From contig JAFWQM010000064.1 in assembly GCA_017509065.1 (NCBI GenBank), positions 1 to 57,300 of the forward strand: a stretch of DNA of 57,300 bases, read 5' to 3'. The stretch is from Clostridia bacterium. GTDB lineage: Bacteria > Bacillota_A > Clostridia > Christensenellales > Aristaeellaceae. The notes beneath the pieces were generated by a model that saw only the letters and a program-made list of their open reading frames with translations, searched no databases and had not been told where the DNA came from. The stretch's first letter is position 1, and each line of letters starts with the position of its first letter. This document shows, piece by piece, positions 33,528 to 41,759 of the stretch. The position numbers and the translations under genes were made by a program.

Positions 33528-33800
33528 GCGTCTGTCTGCCTCAATTGCATGTCAATGGACGCCCGCCACGGCCGGCGTGCGGACCAAGGAAACCGGGAAA
33601 CCAAAGGGAAGATCGTCTGGCTGGATTCGGGCGCGGTCATGGAATGGGAACGCCCGACAGCAGCGGCACAGGACGCAAACAGGCGAAACGAACGGTGGCT
33701 TCGCAAGGCCCGCGGAACGCATTTTCTGCCAACCCCTTTCTTGTGGAAACAGGGAACGGAGCATCGCCTCCTCCCCGTTTCCACAGGAAAGGAAAAATCA
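33528..33800 (+). other. Conserved 3' block of RNA unit 1
   Basis: Begins GCGTCTG (33528) and has CACGGCCGGCGTG (33567-33579); the same pair occurs at the same relative place in unit 2 (34184, 34236). Contains many short GC-rich hairpins and ends in a 9-bp stem TGTGGAAAC/GTTTCCACA (33741-33785). No coding frame with a ribosome binding site. Could be a second RNA or the 3' part of one 550-600-base RNA. Confidence 0.45.
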
Positions 33801-33813
33801 AACCACGGGTTGA

Positions 33814-33842
33814 ATGACAAACCGGAAAACCCGTGATATCCT
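33814..33842 (+). promoter_or_regulatory. Promoter of RNA unit 2
   Basis: ATGACA (33814-33819), 17-base spacer, TATCCT (33837-33842), TGn extension. Same architecture as the unit 1 promoter. Confidence 0.7.
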
Positions 33843-33848
33843 GAACCC

Positions 33849-34167
33849 GTGATCAGGGAAAACCCCGATCCAAAGCACCTTGACAATCGAACAATAAAAA
33901 GCAATCAGGAAAAGCGATCAGCAGGAAAGCAAAACTTTCCTGTTTATGAAGCCAAGCCAGAGAACCGGCTTCAAATGAACATAGGTTTTCCTCATGTGTA
34001 CAGGCGCATACAGCAGCGCTTGTCAGTATCGCTTAAATGAAGGAATTTCGCAGCAGAGGGCTGGGCATCCCCCTCAGGCCGTGAAGCGCTCATTCAACAC
34101 GACCACAACCGTTCCGAAAGGAGGCGCGGTCACCCGTGGGTTAGACTGACAAGTCACACTTTTTTAC
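33849..34167 (+). ncRNA. Putative structured non-coding RNA, unit 2
   Basis: Homologue of unit 1 with about 60 extra bases near the 5' end. A 5' hairpin GATCAGGG/CCCCGATC (33851-33870), hairpin GAAGCC/GGCTTC (33948-33972; one compensatory pair change against unit 1), invariant block CAGGCGCATACAGCAGCGC (34001-34019), AGGCCGTGA (34076-34084), and a GACC/GGTC stem enclosing AACCGTTCCG with TTCC-GAAA-GGAG (34101-34131). A run of six T at 34160-34165 could be the end. Not coding. Confidence 0.62.
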
Positions 34168-34183
34168 GATAAAACAAACAATA

Positions 34184-34440
34184 GCGTCTGCAAGCAGTAC
34201 TCATGTTTTTGACCGATGTTCATTCAGGCGTCCGTCACGACCGGCGTGGGAAACGCGGCGGCGGAACGATGGAAGAACAAGCTCCATGGCCTGACCCGAC
34301 GGTACGGAACGGGAACAGAGGGCGGGCGGCGTGAAAAACGCGGCATGGCGCGCGGGAAGCCAAAGAACCAAAGCGGCGCGGAACATTCTCTGGCATTTGA
34401 ACCAACCGGGATCAGTCCGGAGCGGAAGCGTGAACAGTGT
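34184..34440 (+). other. Conserved 3' block of RNA unit 2
   Basis: GCGTCTG (34184-34190) and CACGACCGGCGTG (34236-34248) align with unit 1. The remainder is GC-rich with weaker similarity. No gene supported. Confidence 0.42.
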
Positions 34441-34505
34441 TCAGAGTACAGAGTACAGATGAAAAAAGAATGCGCTTTGTACTCTGCACACTTCATACCC
34501 TCCCT
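34441..34505. repeat. Palindromic repeat with AGAGTACAGAG motif
   Basis: CAGAGTACA arms pair with TGTACTCTG across about 25 bases. AGAGTACAGAGTNCAGATGA recurs at 40518-40537, so this is a dispersed element. Confidence 0.5.
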
Positions 34506-34869
34506 CTCCGGCGAATGATTCCCGGTGAACCCACTTCTTCCCGAAACGGGGAGGACACAGGAACAGTCATCAAGGAAGGAACGCGGGGGCGATGACGGCC
34601 CCCGGCAGGAAAAATAGCAAACGGCTTGCGGCGCTGAAATGCCCGTACTGTCCGGCGCGGCCTCATAGCACAGGCGGCGCGGCCCTTCCTGCCCCAGCTT
34701 TCGGAAACGGCGAAAACGCCGAAAGCGCGGTGGTTCCGGCGCGCGGGAACGCCCCCGCAGGGCAGTCCGGGGAGGCTGGAGAGAGGATCGATTGTATCCC
34801 CAGATAGCGGGCCTGTTGTCCTCGCGGCGGCTGAAATGCCGTCAGCACGGAGGAAAGGAGGAAAAAGAC
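34506..34869 (+). other. Untranslated leader of the TROVE-like gene
   Basis: No gene supported. Holds a hairpin GCTTTCGG/CCGAAAGC (34697-34726) and two similar short strings, GGCGCTGAAATGCCCGT (34630) and GGCGGCTGAAATGCCGT (34827). It ends in a strong Shine-Dalgarno (AAAGGAGG). Confidence 0.35.
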
Positions 34870-36366
34870 ATGACCTATCTTGAAAGCTTGAAAACAGAGG
34901 CGAACTACACCCGCACCATGAACGGCGCCAAAACCCACGGCAGCACCGGCGACGCCTGCCTGGATTTCTTCGCCGTAGCGGGCGGTATGCGCTACCGCCG
35001 GCGGAACGACCAGATCAATCTGTTCGACCGGGCCTACATCGAGACCCCGGAGCTGGCGGCGAAGCTGCTGTTTCACCTGCGGGACATCCGCGGCGGCATG
35101 GGCGAAAGGATGCTGTTCCGCACCCTGCTTCGCCACGTGGCCTTTGCCTGGCCCGAAACCGCGAAAAAGAACGTGAAGTACATCACGGAGTTTGGCCGCT
35201 GGGACGACCTACTGTGCCTGCTGGGCACCCCCGCCGAGGAAGAGGCGGTGCGGGTGATCAAGCTGCAGCTGGCCGACGACATGGCCGCGCTGAAGAAGCG
35301 CGAACTGGGCGACGAAGAAGCGCACATTTCCCTGCTGGCGAAATGGCTGCCCTCTGACAACACGTCCAGCCCCAAGACTCGCTCCAAGGCCCGGAAGCTG
35401 ATGAAAGCCCTGGGCATGGACAGCAAGGAATACCGCGCCATGGTGACCGCCCTGCGCGCCCGCATCGGTCTGGTGGAACGGAATCTAACCAAAAAGCAGC
35501 CCGAAAAGGTGAACTACGAAGCCGTGCCTGCCCAGGCCATGCTGAAATACCGCTGCGCCTTCGAGAAAAAAGACGGCGGACGGTTCAGCGCTTTCCTGGG
35601 AGAAGTGAAAAAAGGGAAAAAGCGCATCCATACGGACACGCTGTTCCCCTATGAAGTGCTTCGGCCCTTCTTCAAAGGCGGCTGGTGGAGCGCCACCGAC
35701 GCCAAGGGCATGGCCGCGCTGGAGCAGCTGTGGAACCATCTGCCCGGAGCGATCGGCAGCGCGAACGCCATCAGCGTGGTGGACACGTCCGGGTCCATGT
35801 ACTGGGCTGAAAAGCTCAAGCCCGCGCTGATTTCCCAGGCCATGGGCCTGTACTGCGCCGAACGGTGCGAAGGTGTGTTCCATAACCACCTGATCACCTT
35901 CGAGAGCGAGCCCCACCTGATGAAAATCAAGGGCAGTACCCTGCGGGACAAGCTGCGGTATATCGGTTCCATGCCGGTTGGCGGCAGCACCAACCTGGAA
36001 GGCGTGTTCGACCTGATCCTGCGCACGGCGGTGAACGCCCACGCGAAGCAGGAGGAAATGCCCGCTGTGCTCTATATCTTCTCCGATATGGAGTTCAACT
36101 GCGCCATCGAAAATCCGAGCAAGACCGTGTACGAAGCCTGCAAGGAGAAGTTCGAGGCGCACGGCTACCGGATGCCGGCCGTTGTGTTCCACAACGTGAA
36201 CAGCTGGCAGATGCAGGCCCCCGTCACCGCCCACACCAAAGGCGCGGCCCTCCAAAGCGGCGCGAGCACCCACGCCCTCAAAGAAAAGTTTGACGGCAAC
36301 ATCACCCCCATGGATCACATGCTGCGGGTGCTGAACGGAGAACGCTACAGCATGATCCATGCGTAA
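34870..36366 (+). CDS. TROVE/Ro60-like protein with vWA domain (DUF2828 type)
   Basis: 498 residues from the ATG at 34870. The first 290 residues are helical with Ro60/DUF2828-like sequence (RNDQINLFDRAYIETPELAAKLLFHLRDI, GRWDDLLCLL). The C-terminal vWA domain has a full MIDAS: DTSGSM (near 305-310), Thr in GGSTNLEG (near 372) and Asp in FSDMEFN (near 405). Ro60/Rsr proteins form a helical ring that binds misfolded RNA and Y RNAs; the ring is closed by the vWA domain. DUF2828 members are uncharacterised; RNA binding is inferred. Two RNA units lie directly upstream and a terminator follows, so the locus is self-contained. Confidence 0.8.
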   Translation: MTYLESLKTEANYTRTMNGAKTHGSTGDACLDFFAVAGGMRYRRRNDQINLFDRAYIETPELAAKLLFHLRDIRGGMGERMLFRTLLRHVAFAWPETAKKNVKYITEFGRWDDLLCLLGTPAEEEAVRVIKLQLADDMAALKKRELGDEEAHISLLAKWLPSDNTSSPKTRSKARKLMKALGMDSKEYRAMVTALRARIGLVERNLTKKQPEKVNYEAVPAQAMLKYRCAFEKKDGGRFSAFLGEVKKGKKRIHTDTLFPYEVLRPFFKGGWWSATDAKGMAALEQLWNHLPGAIGSANAISVVDTSGSMYWAEKLKPALISQAMGLYCAERCEGVFHNHLITFESEPHLMKIKGSTLRDKLRYIGSMPVGGSTNLEGVFDLILRTAVNAHAKQEEMPAVLYIFSDMEFNCAIENPSKTVYEACKEKFEAHGYRMPAVVFHNVNSWQMQAPVTAHTKGAALQSGASTHALKEKFDGNITPMDHMLRVLNGERYSMIHA

Positions 36367-36382
36367 CCCTTTCTGCCGACCG

Positions 36383-36410
36383 GACTTCCCATGATGGGGA
36401 GGTCTTTTTT
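36383..36410 (+). terminator. Terminator of the TROVE-like gene
   Basis: GACTTCCC (36383-36390) pairs with GGGAGGTC across ATGATG, then seven T. Confidence 0.85.
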
Positions 36411-36441
36411 TGTTTTTGGGCGTTGCTGCTCGGTTACGATG

Positions 36442-36494
36442 GTTTAAAGGGTGAAAGAAACTATTTCATTTCGACCGGAGTGGAGGGATCTGAG
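36442..36494. repeat. Half copy of the MITE at 28196
   Basis: TTTAAAGGGTGAAAGAAAC followed by TTCGACCGGAGTGGAGGGATCT matches one end of the element at 28196-28343 (reverse strand). The other end is absent. Confidence 0.6.
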
Positions 36495-36531
36495 ATAAAC
36501 ACATTCATGCAGGCAACAGGGTTGATAAACG

Positions 36532-38070
36532 CTAACAGCCGTTTCCATCCACCAGGAAAGTAGTTACGGAATAAGGTGTGAGCGTCGCGGCCACTGAGCT
36601 ATTGCTGACGGCGGACTCCGGCAGTTCCGCCCAGTTTTCCCCGTTCGCCATGCCGCCGCTGGTGCGGATCGTCCGCACGATGCAGCCGTTTGGGAAAGCG
36701 TCTCCGAACAGGGAGAGATCCACCGTGAGGTTGCGCGGATTTTCCTGCTCATTGTAGACCACCACGGTCAGCTGCTTTCCAGTTTCATCGAGCGCCGCAA
36801 CAGCCGGGCCTTCCATTTCGATCAGCCGGGCGCCGGGCCGGATGTATCGGGTATACTGGCCGAATACGTAATACTTCTGGGTCAGTATCAGTTTCTGCTG
36901 GTCATGATCCATCACGGCGGTCCCCCAGTATCCGCCGTTCACGTTCACCATGCCGGTATCCTTGCGCCCCTGCCAGCCTTCCCGGCTGATATGGCTGTCG
37001 ATGACCTGCCAGATGATCCAGGCGGAGGGCGTAAGCCCGTTCAAATCTTCCGTGATTCGCTGTGCCAGCCAGAGCCCCGCGCCCATTTCTCCGGAGTGCC
37101 TGCCCAGGGTTTCCCCTCCGTCCGTTTCCGACATCCAAAGATTCTTCCCTTCATTCAGCGCCAGATCCCGAAGCTGCCGCCGGCGGGAGCCTCCGTAGGT
37201 ATGGGTATCCACCCGGCTGATGGCTGCCTTCGCTTCCGGGGAAAGGCGGTTCAGGGAGCGGAGCTGCGTGTCGATGCTGGTTTCATCCGTGCCGGAGATC
37301 AGGATATCGTCCAGCCCTTTTTGCTTCAATTGATTTGACAGCGCGACCAGGATCCGGGACTGGGATTCGCCGGAATTAAAATGGCAGCCCTCCTGCTTGG
37401 GGCTCATGGCTTGCCAATAGGGGGTGTCCGGTTCGTTCAGGGGCGTGATGCTCTGGAAGCGTATGCCCCTCTCGGAGGCGAAATACTCCGCCACGTCCGC
37501 CAGGTACCTGGCAAAAGCGTCATAGGCGTCTACTTTCAGATTGTTCCGATACGGATCAAACGCCCCGGATGAGCAGCCGGATTCCGTCATGAAATAAGGC
37601 GGGGAATTGGAAAACGCTTCCACGATCATCCCGTCCCCATAGACCTCCAGACACTTTTCCAGCACGCTGCGCTGATTAAAGTCCTGGCTCCAATCGTATT
37701 CCCAGTCGTATTCCCCCGTATCTGCCTGATACTTGGGGTTCTTCCAGAAGCCGGGCATCATGGAGTCTGTGCGGGTAATGTGGTCATGCGCCGGGTCGTC
37801 CCCGCCGCCGATGTTATAACGAAGAATATTGAGACCAAGCCCTTTGACCGGATCGCAGACCGCTTCCGCTGCGATTTGCGTCAATGTTTCGGAATACCCG
37901 ATCCGATTCGCCCACCAGCAAAGGGAAGTGCCCCATCCCTCAAACACGCCGCTGTTGATCCTGGATACTTTGCCGGGATCGACGGTCAGGGAAAGCGAAT
38001 CCGCCTGGGCTCCGCAAACGGAAAGCATCATGCCTGACGCGACGAGAAGGGCTGATAATCTGCGTTTCAT
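36532..38070 (-). CDS. Secreted GH30 glycoside hydrolase
   Basis: 512 residues from the ATG at 38070. Signal peptide about 1-23 (RR, LLVASGMMLSVCGAQA). GH30 fold with FEGWGTSLCWWAN at the N-terminus, acid/base Glu in TPLNEPDT (near 212) and nucleophile Glu in MSETDGG (near 313), then a beta-sandwich domain. FEGWGTSLxWWA and the SNSPPYFMT segment point to the endo-beta-1,6-galactanase/glucanase-like branch. Acts outside the cell on glycans. 82 bases downstream of the GH2 gene on the same strand, so co-transcribed. Confidence 0.85.
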   Translation of the reverse strand: MKRRLSALLVASGMMLSVCGAQADSLSLTVDPGKVSRINSGVFEGWGTSLCWWANRIGYSETLTQIAAEAVCDPVKGLGLNILRYNIGGGDDPAHDHITRTDSMMPGFWKNPKYQADTGEYDWEYDWSQDFNQRSVLEKCLEVYGDGMIVEAFSNSPPYFMTESGCSSGAFDPYRNNLKVDAYDAFARYLADVAEYFASERGIRFQSITPLNEPDTPYWQAMSPKQEGCHFNSGESQSRILVALSNQLKQKGLDDILISGTDETSIDTQLRSLNRLSPEAKAAISRVDTHTYGGSRRRQLRDLALNEGKNLWMSETDGGETLGRHSGEMGAGLWLAQRITEDLNGLTPSAWIIWQVIDSHISREGWQGRKDTGMVNVNGGYWGTAVMDHDQQKLILTQKYYVFGQYTRYIRPGARLIEMEGPAVAALDETGKQLTVVVYNEQENPRNLTVDLSLFGDAFPNGCIVRTIRTSGGMANGENWAELPESAVSNSSVAATLTPYSVTTFLVDGNGC

Positions 38071-38151
38071 ATTTGCCCCCGCCTTCCTGTTTTTAACACG
38101 ATTCAATACACACGCGGCCCCGAAAAGCCGCCGGGTAAAAGCAAGAATCCC

Positions 38152-40470
38152 TCAGTCATTGTCGTCCTTCAACAGATGAAGCGCAACAACCGCGCGCAAG
38201 CCCGAAGCCGTCCAGACATGGAGAGACGCCGGGCCGGGCACCCGGCCGGCCCGGAGATAGGCGACGGCGCTTCCGTCCAGCGTCGAACGGTACGCTTCCG
38301 TATAAGGCGTCAGGTCATCCGGCCGGCCGTTCTCGATCCCCACCAGCTTTATATCTCCAACAGCCTGACAATGAACAGCTTCGTCCAGGGCGGGCCGGCC
38401 GTCCTCATCCAGCAATCGAATCTCCACCTGCGCCACGTCCTGGCCGTCTGAACGCAGGACGGTTTTGTCTGTTTTCAGTTCAATAGAAGCAGCGGGCTTC
38501 GCGGTGAACAGCTCATCCTCTCCCCCATCGATCACCGCCCGCAGCGTGCCTGCCTGATAGGGCACTTCCCAGGTGACGCGGCAGCCATCGGCGTCCGTCA
38601 CCTGTTTTTTGCCGATGAACTGCCCGTTCAGGAACAGTGACACGGCTTTCGCGTTGGTGTAGCATGACACGGTTTTCATCCGGCCCGGCTCACCGCGCCA
38701 GCTAAAATGCTCGTTCCATACGCCGTGGCGCTCGCTGTCCCCGTCGCCTGCGGAAATGCGGACAAAAGGCTCGTCCGTCCAGAGCGCTTTGCGCTGGTAA
38801 AAGAGCGGCTTCTCAAATCCTGCCAGGTTCAGCATTCCCGCCTGGCTGATGCGCACAGGCCAGCCCCGGCATTCGCCCAGGAAGTCAATGCCCGTCCACA
38901 GGAACTGCGCGGACATGAAAGCGTTGTCCCGCACCGCGAACCAAGCTTTCGGATCATGGCTGTTCTCGCTGCCTAAAATCACCCGGCCGGGATAAGTTTT
39001 GTGGTCGTCCCTATAGAAATACTCCCGATAATTGTAGCCAACCACGTCCAGCTCGTCGGCAAAGCCGGTGCGGTTGGAAAGCTCGGGGAAGGACAGGGCG
39101 CTGGTCACGGGACGGGTATCGTCCAGACGATGGACGATTTCAACCAATTCCTTCGCCACCTTCGCAAGCCTTTCCGCGTCGGGCTTCCGGGGGTCATAGC
39201 GCCGTTCGGCAGCGGGTTTGTTGGCGTCGTTGTTTCCAAGAGCTTCCTTGAACAGCGGGGTCACGTAGGGGTCGTTGGGATAGTCGATTTCGTTGCCGAT
39301 GCTCCACAGGATGACGCAAGGATGGTTCCGGTCCCGCAGCACCATGGAGGACAGGTCGGCTTCGTGCCATTGCGGGAAGTCCTCGGCATAGCCGAAGTGT
39401 TTGGGCGGGTAAACGTTATGCCCCTGCCACCACTTGTTTTTCGTGCCCTCCCATTCGTCGAAGGCTTCGTCCATCACCAGGAAGCCCATTTCGTCGCACA
39501 GATCCAGCAGGTCGGGGTCCGGGGGATTATGGGCGGTGCGGATGGCGTTGCAGCCCGCTTCCTTGAACTTGCGCAGACGCCGCGCCCACACGGGTTTCGG
39601 CACCGCCGCACCGAGGCAGCCCGCATCGTGATGGACGCAAACGCCTTTGATTTTCATGGCCTCGCCGTTCAGGAAAAATCCCTCGTCCGGGTCAAATCGG
39701 AAGGAGCGAATGCCGACGGGCACCGCGACCGTATCCGTTACGCGGTTTCCGCGCCTTGCTTCGCATTGCAGCGTATACAGATATGGAAAGTCCGGGCTCC
39801 AATACTGCGGGAAGGGCACAAGGATCGATGTCTCGCCCTTTTCTCCTTCCGCGGAGGCAGCGGCGGCACAGACGCCGTCCCTGTCCATGAGCCGGAAATT
39901 CACCTGCTCCGCGCCGAAGGTATCATATCGTATCCGAAGCTGCGCAGCGCTGCCGTTCTCCGCGTGGAGGACAGAAACGAACACGCCGTTTTCCCTGAAG
40001 CACACGGGCTCGCTGATTTCCAGCAGCACATGCCGGGTGATGCCGCTGCCGGTATACCAGCGGGAATCCGCCACGTTGTTGTGCTCCACGCGAACGGCGA
40101 TCACATTTTCGCCGGGGCGGACAAACTCGCTGATATCAAAGGAAAAGCTGGTGTAGCCGTAAGCGTGAAAACCCAGATAATTGCTGTTGACCCAAACCTT
40201 CGCGTGCTTATACACGCCTTGAAAGGTGAGGCGCACGCGCTTTCCCGTCGTGCTTTCATCCAGCTCAAAATGCTTGCGGTACCAGGCCGTTCCGCCCGGC
40301 AGGTACCCGGTGCCGCTGGCATGGGACGGATCGAACGGATGCTCCACCGCCCAGTCGTGGGGCAGCGTGACCGTTCGCCACGCCCGGTCGTCAAAGCCCA
40401 TAAAATCCGCGTCCGCCGCGTCGCCCAAATGAAAGCGCCAATCCGTGTTCAGCCTGGTTTGAATGCCCAT
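38152..40470 (-). CDS. GH2 beta-galactosidase-type glycosidase
   Basis: 772 residues, no signal peptide, so intracellular. N-terminal jelly roll (LPHDWAVEHPFD, GTGYLPGGTAWYRKHF), immunoglobulin-like domain, TIM barrel with RTAHNPPDPDLLDLCDEMGF, acid/base Glu in WSIGNEIDYP (near 393) and nucleophile Glu in ILGSENSHD (near 500), then C-terminal Ig-like domains. Architecture is that of clostridial and Bacteroides beta-galactosidases. With GH30 outside and mglBAC nearby, it would split imported galactosyl oligosaccharides. AGGAGG site. Confidence 0.92.
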   Translation of the reverse strand: MGIQTRLNTDWRFHLGDAADADFMGFDDRAWRTVTLPHDWAVEHPFDPSHASGTGYLPGGTAWYRKHFELDESTTGKRVRLTFQGVYKHAKVWVNSNYLGFHAYGYTSFSFDISEFVRPGENVIAVRVEHNNVADSRWYTGSGITRHVLLEISEPVCFRENGVFVSVLHAENGSAAQLRIRYDTFGAEQVNFRLMDRDGVCAAAASAEGEKGETSILVPFPQYWSPDFPYLYTLQCEARRGNRVTDTVAVPVGIRSFRFDPDEGFFLNGEAMKIKGVCVHHDAGCLGAAVPKPVWARRLRKFKEAGCNAIRTAHNPPDPDLLDLCDEMGFLVMDEAFDEWEGTKNKWWQGHNVYPPKHFGYAEDFPQWHEADLSSMVLRDRNHPCVILWSIGNEIDYPNDPYVTPLFKEALGNNDANKPAAERRYDPRKPDAERLAKVAKELVEIVHRLDDTRPVTSALSFPELSNRTGFADELDVVGYNYREYFYRDDHKTYPGRVILGSENSHDPKAWFAVRDNAFMSAQFLWTGIDFLGECRGWPVRISQAGMLNLAGFEKPLFYQRKALWTDEPFVRISAGDGDSERHGVWNEHFSWRGEPGRMKTVSCYTNAKAVSLFLNGQFIGKKQVTDADGCRVTWEVPYQAGTLRAVIDGGEDELFTAKPAASIELKTDKTVLRSDGQDVAQVEIRLLDEDGRPALDEAVHCQAVGDIKLVGIENGRPDDLTPYTEAYRSTLDGSAVAYLRAGRVPGPASLHVWTASGLRAVVALHLLKDDND

Positions 40471-40577
40471 GGAAACCTCCTGCGTTGATGGTCTGATTGT
40501 TCAATACAGAACGTTTTAGAGTACAGAGTTCAGATGATATGGTGTAAACACTCCGGAATCCAAATTGGTCAACTATA

Positions 40578-40812
40578 TTATTGCTCGCCCAATTGAATCG
40601 TGAATTCAGATGCGGGATGAGAAATCGTTCCAGACAAGGAACGACACCGCAGGAATACTGGGGCCGAAGCGCTCGAAAAACAATCCGGTGGATTGTTTTT
40701 AGCGGAGGCCGGGCGGCAGCCCAGGGCCGAAGGATATTTCAAGGTTGAGTGACGCAGGATGGACCGATTTATCGCTCGCAGATAATTCATGATTTAGTTG
40801 GGCGAGCAATAA
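40578..40812. repeat. 235-bp MITE with 30-base terminal inverted repeats
   Basis: Left end TTATTGCTCGCCCAATTGAA and right end, inverted, TTATTGCTCGCCCAACTAAA; about 27 of 31 positions match. The interior has AAAACAATCC/GGATTGTTTT and other hairpins but no gene. The right end lies 29 bases before the kinase start and may supply its leader. A copy of the AGAGTACAGAG motif lies just outside at 40518. Confidence 0.75.
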
Positions 40813-40841
40813 TGCCTATTTCAACGAAAGGTGAAACCACA

Positions 40842-41759
40842 ATGTACTACTGCGGATGGGACGGGGGCGGCAGCACAACCAAGACGTTGGCTGTCGATGA
40901 ACAGGGAAACGTCCTCGCTGAAAGTGTGTTCGGCCCGCTGAATCCCAACGGCGCGAGCCGGGAAAAGGTAGAAGAAACTGTGCGGGACGCCGTGCGGTGG
41001 ATGGACAGCCTCCCCGGCGGGCTGAATGGGTGCATGGGATTGGCGGCCGGGATGGCGGGCGTCAGCAATCTGGAGGCGGCCCAATTTGTCGAAAACGCCG
41101 TGCGTTCCAGCGGCTATGCCGGACTGTTCCGCCTGGTGGGCGACCAGGTGATCGCCCTCGAAGGGGCGATTCAGGGACATGGCGCGATCCTGATCGCCGG
41201 GACAGGCGCGGTGTGTTATGGCCGGGATACAGTGGGAAACATTTTCCGCACCGGTGGCTATGGGTATCTGATCGACGACGGTGGCAGCGGCTACGCCCTG
41301 GGTCGGGACATCCTGGCCGCCGTGGTGCGGGCGTTCGACGGGCGCGGGCCCAAAACCTGCCTGACGGCATTGGTATACGATTTTTTGTACTTGCCTGACA
41401 TTTCCAGTCTGATCACCTGGCTGTACGCTCCAGGCACGGGCAAAAAAGAAATCGGCAGCCTGGCCCCGCTGCTGCTGAAAGCCCTTGAGCAAAACGACGA
41501 AGCTGCGGTCGCGATCGCGGACAAGGCCGTAAATGACCTGGCTGACCTGGTGACCGTCTCCTGGCGCAAGACCGGCATGACCGACGGCGAACTGGCCCTA
41601 TATGGCAGCATCTTCCAATACTATTCCTTCATTCGCGAACACCTGACCCGGCGGCTGCGGGAAGCGCTTCCCGGCGTCAGCGTCATAGCGGCGCGATATT
41701 CCGCGGCTCATGGCGCGGCGTTGCTGGCGATGAAACTGTTCAAGGGAGCGCAGTCATGA
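40842..41759 (+). CDS. BadF/BcrA-type ATPase, N-acetylglucosamine kinase-like
   Basis: 305 residues from the ATG at 40842 (AAAGGTG site). Phosphate 1 loop GWDGGGSTTKTLAVDEQGN (5-23), phosphate 2 with AGTGAVCYGRD (about 123-133), and GGYGYLIDDGGSGYALGRD typical of the NAGK branch of the ASKHA fold. Probably phosphorylates GlcNAc or an anhydro/N-acetyl muramic sugar. Couples by ATGA to the downstream acetyltransferase. Neighbouring genes act on cell-wall peptides, which fits amino-sugar recycling. Confidence 0.85.
   Translation: MYYCGWDGGGSTTKTLAVDEQGNVLAESVFGPLNPNGASREKVEETVRDAVRWMDSLPGGLNGCMGLAAGMAGVSNLEAAQFVENAVRSSGYAGLFRLVGDQVIALEGAIQGHGAILIAGTGAVCYGRDTVGNIFRTGGYGYLIDDGGSGYALGRDILAAVVRAFDGRGPKTCLTALVYDFLYLPDISSLITWLYAPGTGKKEIGSLAPLLLKALEQNDEAAVAIADKAVNDLADLVTVSWRKTGMTDGELALYGSIFQYYSFIREHLTRRLREALPGVSVIAARYSAAHGAALLAMKLFKGAQS

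Noticed and set aside
33476..33904. Overlapping 70-142 codon frames on both strands in the RNA unit region
   Set aside because: No ribosome binding sites, no resemblance to proteins, and frames are not preserved between the two homologous units.
33880..33908. A second TTGACA promoter inside RNA unit 2
   Set aside because: No acceptable -10 at 16-18 bases; only the -35-like hexamer is present.
33849..34142. Closing helix between 33844-33851 and 34135-34142 in RNA unit 2
   Set aside because: Complementary, but half of the left arm lies upstream of the predicted transcription start.
34592..34807. 71-codon frame with one CxxC before the TROVE-like gene
   Set aside because: No Shine-Dalgarno, Ala/Gly/Pro-rich composition typical of GC-rich non-coding DNA, only one Cys pair.
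39001..40488. 495-codon plus-strand frame opposite the GH2 gene
   Set aside because: Antisense shadow; the GH2 frame has all catalytic motifs.
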